From the NCBI GenBank assembly GCA_022826705.1, contig JAJDUJ010000008.1:1-38921 (forward strand): 38,921 nucleotides of DNA, written 5' to 3'. This DNA comes from Acidimicrobiia bacterium (GTDB lineage Bacteria; Actinomycetota; Acidimicrobiia; Acidimicrobiales; Bin134). Every line of letters starts with the position of its first letter. The first letter of the stretch is position 1. Under the pieces are notes generated by a model. That model saw nothing but the letters and a program-made list of their open reading frames with translations. It was not told the origin of the DNA and searched no databases. Of this stretch, positions 27,676-33,320 are shown one piece after another. A program made the translations under genes and the position numbers.

Positions 27676-30027
27676 CTAGAGCCCGGCAGGTCGGGTGCCG
27701 ATAACGCCCTTGGCCTCCAATTCGGCCAACTCGTCGTCGGACATGCCAAGCTCGCCGCCTAGTACCTCTCGATTGTGCTGGCCGAGGGTGGGGGCCGGGG
27801 TCTTGGTCCAGGGGCCGGGTGATGTTTCGAACCGGAACGGGAGGCTGGCGGCGGAAACCTCGCCGCACACCGGGTGGTCTATCGGTTCGATGAACGAGCG
27901 GGTCCGAAGCTGGGGATGGTCGCCGACCTCGGCGGGCAGTACCACCACGCTGGCCGGGACCCCGGCCGCGTTCAGCTGCGCCACCGCGTCGGCGTCGGTT
28001 TGGGGGGCGATCCATTCGCCGAGCCCGGCGTCGATAGCGTCGGCGGCAGCCCGCCGCTTGTCGGCGGTGTCGTATTCGGCCCAGTCGGGGCGGTTGAGCA
28101 GGTTGCAGAGGGCCTTCCACTGGAGGTCGTTCGCCACCGCCACGGCTACCCAGCGCTCAAAGCCGGCCGCGGGGTACACCCCTTGGGGAGCGGCCCGCGG
28201 CCCCCGATTGCCCTCTCGGGGAAGCGGGCGGCCGAGGGCCGAGTACTCCACCAGTTGCTCGGCGGCAGCGTTGAGGGCGGCGGCCACCATGGTGACCTCT
28301 ACCAGCCGGCCTTGGCCGGTGCGATCTCGCTCCTCGAGGGCGGTGAGGGTGGCGAACACCGCATGCATGCCGGCCAGCGGATCGCACGGTCCCCGGGGAA
28401 TTTGGGGATCCTCGTCGGGATAGCCGGTGATGTTGGCCATTCCGGTGAGCTGTTCCATGGTCTGGGCGAACCCGGTGTTATTGCGCCAGGCGCCGCTGAG
28501 GCCGAAGGCGGGCATCCGGGTCATGATCAGCCTTGGATTAAGGGCCGAGAGCCGCTCCCAGGTGAGTCCGAAGCCCTCCATCACCCGGGGTGTGAAATTC
28601 TCGATCACCACGTCGGCGTCGGCGATTAGCCGCTCGGCGATTTCCACCCCTTCGGGGGAGCGGAGGTCGAGGGTGATGCCTCGCTTGTTGGTGTTGGCCC
28701 CGTGGAAGACCATGCCCCATTCCCACCACTGGTCTTCCGACGGCGGTTGGGCGGAGGCGAAGCGCATGCCGTCGGCCCGCTGCACGGACTCGATCTTGAC
28801 CACGTCGGCGCCGAGCAGGGCCAGCGAGTGGCTGGCGATGGGCCCGGCCCACCAGGCGGTGAAGTCGATCACCCGCACGCCGGCCAGGGGGAGTGCAGCG
28901 GGTTCGCCGCGGTTGGGCTGGAGGGTGCGGGCCTCGATCTGTCCGGTGTGCTCACCCGCGGCGGGGACTGGCTCAAATGGCCTGGGGCTGGCGCCGTGCA
29001 GATCGTAGGGGACGGCGGGCTGGGTGAAACCGCCCGAGGGGTTGACAGCAAAGGCATCCCGCCCGGAGAACGCCTCCAGCGTTGGCACGGTAGCCCCATT
29101 GCCGATGGGAGCCACCGGGATGCGCCGGGCTGATGCCTCGGCGATCACCTCGGCGGTGGTCCGCTGGGTGGTCCATGCGTGCATGGCCGCTCGGAACTCG
29201 TCTCGTCGCTTCCAGCGGCCGCCGTAGCCGCACATCTCCTCATCTTCGAGCCAATCGGAGCGGCCGATCATCACCAGGAAGTCCAAGAACTGCTGGCGGG
29301 CCACCGTGCAGAAGCCCACATGGCCGTCGGCGGTGGGCTCGATGGAGGGCAGTTCCACGTTGCGCCCGGGTCTCTGGGAGTTGGTGTCGCCGCTCAACTC
29401 GGCCGCAATCCATGCGTAGGTATTCATTGTCATGACCATGGTCTCGAACATGGACACGTCCACGTGGTCGCCCTGGCCGCTGCGACCGGCGGCTCGGGCC
29501 GCGGCCAGCGCCCCCACCCCGGCGTAGATCGCTGCGGTCCACTCGCCGATGGCGCCGCCGGCCTGAACCGGCGGCCGCTCGGGGTTGCCCCGTTTGCCGA
29601 TGCCGCCGCACTCCGCCTGCAAGGTGAACTCGGTGGCTGGCCGGTGGGCATACGGACCGGTGCGTCCCCACGGAGAGATCGACACCAGCACCAGTGCGGG
29701 GTTGGCCTTGCGTGCGGCTCTGATGATTGCCGGGGGCAGTCCCTCTTCGATGGAGTCGATGAGGATGTCGGCGCTGGCCAGCAAGTCAGCGACTTCCGGG
29801 TCGCTCGGGTCGCCAATCACCGAGCGCTTGGAGGTATTCAGAAACTGGAACAGCGGCCCGTCTTTGTCGCCCAACTCTGCGCCAGAAGCCGACCAACGCC
29901 GCAATGGCTCCCCGCCAACGGGCTCCACCTTGATTACGTCGGCTCCGGCGTCGGCCAACAGCTTTCCCGCATAGGGGCCCGAGATGCCCCCGCCCACTTC
30001 GACCACTCGCAGGTGCTGGAGAATCAT
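27676..30027 (-). CDS. Tandem-fused CaiB/BaiF (family III) CoA-transferase
   Basis: 783 residues containing two complete family III CoA-transferase units. Unit 1 (about 1-370) opens LRVVEVGGGISGPYAGKLLADAGADVIKVEP; unit 2 (about 385-783) opens GVRVIDFTAWWAGPIASHSLALLGADVVKIES. Each repeats the TSKRS/TNKRGITLDL block. The catalytic-Asp position is kept in unit 2 (GPCDPLAGMHAVFATL) but reads Glu in unit 1 (GGAIGEWTAAIYAGVGAL), so one half may be degenerate. Such proteins move CoA between carboxylic acids or activate a substrate for degradation. ATG 30027 is chosen from the fold start; a longer frame to 30087 adds 20 unconserved residues. Upstream of a binding-protein gene, hence a possible uptake-activation pair. 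Confidence 0.88.
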   Translation of the reverse strand: MILQHLRVVEVGGGISGPYAGKLLADAGADVIKVEPVGGEPLRRWSASGAELGDKDGPLFQFLNTSKRSVIGDPSDPEVADLLASADILIDSIEEGLPPAIIRAARKANPALVLVSISPWGRTGPYAHRPATEFTLQAECGGIGKRGNPERPPVQAGGAIGEWTAAIYAGVGALAAARAAGRSGQGDHVDVSMFETMVMTMNTYAWIAAELSGDTNSQRPGRNVELPSIEPTADGHVGFCTVARQQFLDFLVMIGRSDWLEDEEMCGYGGRWKRRDEFRAAMHAWTTQRTTAEVIAEASARRIPVAPIGNGATVPTLEAFSGRDAFAVNPSGGFTQPAVPYDLHGASPRPFEPVPAAGEHTGQIEARTLQPNRGEPAALPLAGVRVIDFTAWWAGPIASHSLALLGADVVKIESVQRADGMRFASAQPPSEDQWWEWGMVFHGANTNKRGITLDLRSPEGVEIAERLIADADVVIENFTPRVMEGFGLTWERLSALNPRLIMTRMPAFGLSGAWRNNTGFAQTMEQLTGMANITGYPDEDPQIPRGPCDPLAGMHAVFATLTALEERDRTGQGRLVEVTMVAAALNAAAEQLVEYSALGRPLPREGNRGPRAAPQGVYPAAGFERWVAVAVANDLQWKALCNLLNRPDWAEYDTADKRRAAADAIDAGLGEWIAPQTDADAVAQLNAAGVPASVVVLPAEVGDHPQLRTRSFIEPIDHPVCGEVSAASLPFRFETSPGPWTKTPAPTLGQHNREVLGGELGMSDDELAELEAKGVIGTRPAGL

Positions 30028-30143
30028 CGGGAGCGGGGGCGGTCGGCACAGGGCATCGCCCGGCAGATTACTCAGCGAGGGCGACACCCACCCATGCCAG
30101 TAGGTGTGGGGCCCCTTTGACCGGACGGCGTGTGGTGGCGCAT

Positions 30144-30183
30144 CCGATTAGACGGGTTCTACGCTACCGATTGGACGGGTTCT
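30144..30183 (+). repeat. Pair of 17-base direct repeats
   Basis: CCGATTAGACGGGTTCT (30144-30160) and CCGATTGGACGGGTTCT (30167-30183) differ at one base and are spaced 23 bases start to start. They lie in the non-coding strip between the CoA-transferase and the surface-protein fragment. Confidence 0.8.
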
Positions 30184-30189
30184 GGGCAT

Positions 30190-30211
30190 CACACCACCCT
30201 CACACCACCCT
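30190..30211 (+). repeat. Tandem 11-base repeat (two copies)
   Basis: CACACCACCCT occurs twice head to tail (30190-30200 and 30201-30211) with no mismatch. Confidence 0.85.
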
Positions 30212-30221
30212 CCAAACCGCT

Positions 30222-30248
30222 AGGGGACCGTCAGGGGACTCTCAGGAC
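30222..30248 (+). repeat. Degenerate 11-base repeat
   Basis: AGGGGACCGTC (30222-30232), AGGGGACTCTC (30233-30243) and a truncated AGGAC (30244-30248) follow one another. The same 11-base period as the preceding repeat equals about one helical turn, so protein binding on one DNA face is conceivable; no function is shown. Confidence 0.6.
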
Positions 30249-30264
30249 CTTGTTTTCGGCTGGC

Positions 30265-30990
30265 TCGGCGGTTTTGCATCGGACTTCGATTGTCGAGGGG
30301 CAGACTCGGGATTTTGAGATTTCGGGCATAGCGTCGCGTCCCCGCTATTACGTGCATGTGAGCGTGGCGGGGTCGTTTTCTGCTGAGGCGGGCGACGTCA
30401 CGGCCTCGACGAATGATCTGTTGGGGCGGGCGTTGGAGATCGCTCCTGACAGCGACGGCCCGCGGGCGTATCCGGATGCGGTGTACAAGAGGATCCGTTT
30501 CGAGGTGACGGCGAACTCCGACAGCGACGGTTCCGGTGATGAGACGTTCGGGGTGCGGTTGTGTACGACTGCTGATTGCACGAGCGGCACGGTGTTGGGT
30601 GAGTGGACGGTGACGATCACCGAGCCGGCCGCGGACACCACGCTGAGCGGCACGGGCGCGACGCTGACTGTTCGCGGGGGCAGCGCGGTGTCGGTGATGG
30701 AGGACTCCGCCAATCGCGACAGCCGCGACCGGCGCGCCACGTTCGAGATCGCCCTTGCCTCGGCGCCCACCCAGGACATCGTGGTGGTGGCCTCCACCAC
30801 GACGGGGGTGCGCACCGGCTCGTCGTCTATGGGGCCGTTCGCTCGGATCAACAGCTCTTTGTCTCGTGATTACCCGGCCGCGGGCCACGGCAGTCACAAC
30901 GCGGTGCAGGCGGAGTACGTGGTGGGGTACTGGCCAAACGGTACCACGAACCTGTCTCGGGAGTTCACTGTCATCTCCACCGACAGCACG
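30265..30990 (+). pseudogene. Headless and tailless copy of the giant surface-protein gene (possible silent cassette)
   Basis: The reading frame 30265-30990 matches residues about 45-278 of the giant protein starting at 33317 (shared blocks SRPRYYVHVSV, DETFGVRLCTTADCTSGTV, GPFARINSSLSRDYPA). It lacks the signal peptide, promoter and everything beyond the second block, and no stop interrupts it. It then runs in frame through unrelated sequence into hipB, which I regard as chance. By eye the block 30541-30780 differs from its counterpart at only about five positions, while 30385-30520 is strongly diverged. It cannot be secreted as it stands, so it is a relic or a donor for recombination with the expressed gene. 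Confidence 0.75.
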
Positions 30991-31126
30991 CTCAACAGGC
31001 ACCGCCCCTCGACGTTTACCCCTGCTCCGCACCCACAGCAGCGATGCCAGTGCCGGGCGAACACCGCCCGCATCGGTTCAGTGCGCGTGCCGGCGGCGGG
31101 GCCCACCAACCCGACATATAACCCAG

Positions 31127-31158
31127 TTGCACGATATGTCGTGCGGCACAGTTATACT
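31127..31158 (+). promoter_or_regulatory. hipBA promoter
   Basis: TTGCAC (31127-31132) and TATACT (31153-31158) with a long 20-base spacer. The expected start site near 31165 coincides with a GTG codon of hipB, suggesting a leaderless message. Two palindromes overlap this promoter. Confidence 0.6.
31129..31144. promoter_or_regulatory. Palindromic operator 1 of hipBA
   Basis: GCACGATATGTCGTGC has perfect 6-base arms (GCACGA/TCGTGC) around TATG and lies between the -35 and -10 boxes. It is a likely site for autorepression by the HipB dimer. Confidence 0.65.
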
Positions 31159-31161
31159 GTG
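31147..31161. promoter_or_regulatory. Palindromic operator 2 of hipBA
   Basis: CACAGTTATACTGTG has perfect 6-base arms around TAT, covers the -10 box and ends just before the leaderless start. Its centre is 17.5 bases from that of operator 1, and its sequence differs from it. Confidence 0.6.
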
Positions 31162-31164
31162 GGT

Positions 31165-31443
31165 GTGGATCATGAGGGGCGGATCGCCCGCATCGTAGAC
31201 GCTGAACGGCTGGGGGATGCCGTGCGCGAGTTGCGCCGCGCCCAGAAGATGACCCAGGCCGACCTCGCCGCCGCCGCCGGTGTGCCCCGCGGCCGCATCA
31301 GCGAGATCGAGGGGGCCTCTAGGGGCACCAGCACCGCAACGGTGCTCGCCGTTCTCTCAGCGCTCGGCTACGAGATCGACCTGTGCCCCGCTCCGCCAAC
31401 AGGGCGCCTCGCCGCCTACGCCGCCTCCTTCGCCGGCCCATGA
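31165..31443 (+). CDS. hipB: HipB-type XRE antitoxin
   Basis: 92-residue helix-turn-helix protein. LGDAVRELRRAQKMTQADLAAAAGVPRGRISEIEGASRGTSTATVLAVLSALGYEIDL is a standard XRE/Cro domain with the terminal strand typical of HipB proteins paired with HipA kinases. GTG 31165 fits the predicted transcription start; GTG 31159 is possible. The frame is open far upstream through the surface-protein fragment, but that part is unrelated. It overlaps hipA by ATGA. Expected roles: neutralise HipA and repress its own promoter through the two palindromes. Confidence 0.9.
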   Translation: MDHEGRIARIVDAERLGDAVRELRRAQKMTQADLAAAAGVPRGRISEIEGASRGTSTATVLAVLSALGYEIDLCPAPPTGRLAAYAASFAGP

Positions 31444-32897
31444 CAGCAGCGCAAACAAACCGAGGCGGCCTCGTCGTGCTCCTCGGCGGCCGTGTCGCCG
31501 GGACGGTCAGAGCGGGCCGGGAGGGTGCCTGCTGGTTCTCCTACGCTTCCGACTACGCCACAGATCGGGCCGCCGCACCCCTGTCGCTGTCGATCCCCCT
31601 CGGAGAAGGCGAGCACGACATCGCCGACTGGATGGACGGGCTGCTCCCCGCCCGGCTCGAAGCCCGCGAATACTGGGCGGCGCGCTACGGGGCGTTCTCC
31701 GACGACCCCATGGACCTGCTCGCCACCAAGATCGGCTGGGACTGCGCCGGCGCCGTCCAGTTCTGCCCGCCGGAACGGCTAGACGAGATGGCCTCCCGCA
31801 CACCCGGCTCCGTCCCCTTGTCCGAGCAAGAACTCGAGCGGCGCTTGGAACAGCTCCGAGCGGGCATGCCGCCGCCCGCTGAGGCAGGGCCTATGGCCCC
31901 GTTCAGCCTCGCCGGAGCGCAGGCCAAAACCGTGCTGTGCAAAACCGGCGACGGATCATGGGCCGCGCCCGTCGGCGGCGCGCCGTCCACCCACATCTTG
32001 AAAATCGCCCTGCCCGGCTACCCCGACACCGATCTCGTCGAGCACGTCTGCATGGACGCGTTGCGCCGGACTGGGATGCCCGCCGCCCGAACCGAGATCG
32101 TTGTCGCCGGGCGGCAGCGGGCCATCGCCGTGGAGCGATACGACCGCACTGCCGGCGGCGGTGTTGTTGTGGAGCGAGTCCACCAAGAGGACTTGTGTCA
32201 GGCGCTCGGCTTCCCGTCCCGGTTCAAATTCCAGCGCAACGGCGGTCCGGCTGTGTTCGACATAGCCGGCCTGCTCAACCGGGCCGGCTCTCCCGGCGAC
32301 ACAGAGCGCTTCTATGACGCTCTGGCGTGCAACTGGCTGCTCGCCGCCGACGACGCCCACGCCAAGAACTACAGCATCCTGCTGGGCGCAGGCGAAACCG
32401 CGCTCGCCCCCCTCTACGACGTGTGCTCCAAAGCCCCGTGGGCGCCACCTGAGATAGGCGAGGGCGGCATCACACTGGCCATGCAGATCGGCACCGCCTG
32501 GTCGGTGTCCGAAGCAGACCTGCCCCAAGCGTGGCGAGACTGTGCCGCCGAAGCCGGAATCGATCCCGACCGGGCCGCCGAACGCGTCTCCGACCTCGCC
32601 TCCCGCCTTCCCGCCGCGCTCGCCGCAGCCATCGACAGTCTCCCCGGCCCGCTCGCCGACAGCCAGCGCATCGCCGCGCTCGCCGCCCTCACAGAACCCC
32701 GCCCCGACGGCATGTGGGGACGGCACACCAGACCGCAATCGCCCGCTCCCAGCCGGACCGGCACGCCCTCAGCAGTCGTTCCCGTCCTCCCCGCAGGCCG
32801 GCGGCCCACCCGATGCCCGCACATAGGGCGGCGGTCGCGGCGGCGCTGCAACCGGCCCCTCGGTCACCGCGGCCCCCACACCTACGACAAGCGCTGA
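31440..32897 (+). CDS. hipA: HipA-type Ser/Thr kinase toxin with a C-terminal CCHH extension
   Basis: 485-residue toxin kinase of the HipA family, whose E. coli member phosphorylates glutamyl-tRNA synthetase and triggers dormancy. The ATP-loop motif SLAGAQAKTVL has Ser156 where the E. coli enzyme has its autophosphorylated Ser150. The catalytic stretch ADDAHAKNYS places Asp305 and Asn310 as catalytic base and metal ligand, and YDVCS follows as the DFG-like segment. After the kinase (to about 430) comes a Pro/Arg-rich linker and a small Cys/His cluster: Cys459, Cys470, His476, His480 in a GHRGPH context, resembling a zinc knuckle not found in classical HipA. ATG overlaps the hipB stop. All key residues are intact, so the toxin should be active; its target is unknown. 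Confidence 0.93.
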   Translation: MTAAQTNRGGLVVLLGGRVAGTVRAGREGACWFSYASDYATDRAAAPLSLSIPLGEGEHDIADWMDGLLPARLEAREYWAARYGAFSDDPMDLLATKIGWDCAGAVQFCPPERLDEMASRTPGSVPLSEQELERRLEQLRAGMPPPAEAGPMAPFSLAGAQAKTVLCKTGDGSWAAPVGGAPSTHILKIALPGYPDTDLVEHVCMDALRRTGMPAARTEIVVAGRQRAIAVERYDRTAGGGVVVERVHQEDLCQALGFPSRFKFQRNGGPAVFDIAGLLNRAGSPGDTERFYDALACNWLLAADDAHAKNYSILLGAGETALAPLYDVCSKAPWAPPEIGEGGITLAMQIGTAWSVSEADLPQAWRDCAAEAGIDPDRAAERVSDLASRLPAALAAAIDSLPGPLADSQRIAALAALTEPRPDGMWGRHTRPQSPAPSRTGTPSAVVPVLPAGRRPTRCPHIGRRSRRRCNRPLGHRGPHTYDKR

Positions 32898-33139
32898 CAC
32901 CCGGGGCGCTCGCCGCCGCATCGACTCGGTAGCCCCCCACGCCAGAGACCACAACAGGCCGAGCTGACTTGACCGCCTGCCCGGTGCGCTGACCCCCCGC
33001 CACCGGCCCGCACACTCGCCCAGGGCCTCGCCGGCTAACGGGCCGCTGAGGGCTCGCCGGCCCAGATCGACCCCAAATCCCCCCATTCTCGGCCTCTCAG
33101 CGGCCAGCGCCCACGATCTGACCAGAACCGAGATCACCA
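32898..33139. other. Non-coding stretch downstream of hipA
   Basis: GC-rich sequence with no convincing gene; open frames here on the minus strand are antisense extensions of hipA with Arg/Pro-rich translations and no motif. No terminator hairpin followed by a T-run is seen. Confidence 0.6.
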
Positions 33140-33176
33140 GACAAGTGAGGTTCCCCCCGTTGTCCGGTCACTTGTC
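33140..33176. repeat. 9-base inverted repeat upstream of the giant surface gene
   Basis: GACAAGTGA (33140-33148) and TCACTTGTC (33168-33176) are perfect inverted copies separated by 19 bases. The right arm ends 13 bases before the -35 box of the phase-variable promoter. It could be an operator or a weak terminator of hipBA; no T-run follows. Confidence 0.7.
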
Positions 33177-33189
33177 AAGCGGTGAGGGG

Positions 33190-33216
33190 TTGACGTGGGG
33201 GGGGGGGGTAGATAAT
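33190..33216 (+). promoter_or_regulatory. Promoter with a 12-G spacer tract (candidate phase-variable switch)
   Basis: TTGACG (33190-33195, 5 of 6 consensus) and GATAAT (33211-33216, 5 of 6) flank a spacer T-G12-TA of 15 bases, with the G run at 33197-33208. Spacers of 17 bases are optimal in bacteria, so gaining two Gs would be expected to raise expression and losing some to lower it. The start site would be near 33223, two bases before the leader-frame ATG. Confidence 0.75.
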
Positions 33217-33224
33217 ATTGAGTT

Positions 33225-33320
33225 ATGGCGGTTCGGATTTTTCTGAATTTGTTGGCGCGCCTGCGGTACGGTTGGATTCCTCGCGGGGGGGTTCTGCCTG
33301 CGGGGTGGTGTGTTCGGTGA
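33225..33320 (+). CDS. 31-residue leader frame coupled to the surface-protein gene
   Basis: ATG 33225 starts a 31-codon frame (MAVRIFLNLLARLRYGWIPR...) whose TGA overlaps the GTG start of the giant gene in GTGA. Given the predicted start site near 33223 the message would be leaderless with this ATG first, so ribosomes would reach the giant gene by coupling. The peptide has no recognised motif. It may be simply the 5' untranslated leader; the overlap is the main argument for translation. Confidence 0.4.
   Translation: MAVRIFLNLLARLRYGWIPRGGVLPAGWCVR

Noticed and set aside
26861..27679. 272-codon plus-strand frame
   Set aside because: Antisense to lipoprotein B; its Leu/Phe/Gly-rich repeats mirror the Glu/Pro spacer codons.
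30130..31443. Single 437-codon gene spanning surface-like sequence and a HTH domain
   Set aside because: The N-terminal part matches the giant surface gene, the last 92 codons are a normal HipB with its own promoter and operators, and about 140 bases between them resemble neither. The frame is open by chance.
32769..33137. 122-codon minus-strand frame covering the hipA tail and the gap
   Set aside because: No homology-like motif or ribosome site, and over a third of it is antisense to hipA.
33285..33291. G7 run inside the 31-codon leader frame as a second slippage switch
   Set aside because: Seven Gs in a GC-rich genome is unremarkable, and a shift there would alter only the leader frame, not the signal-peptide frame start at 33317.
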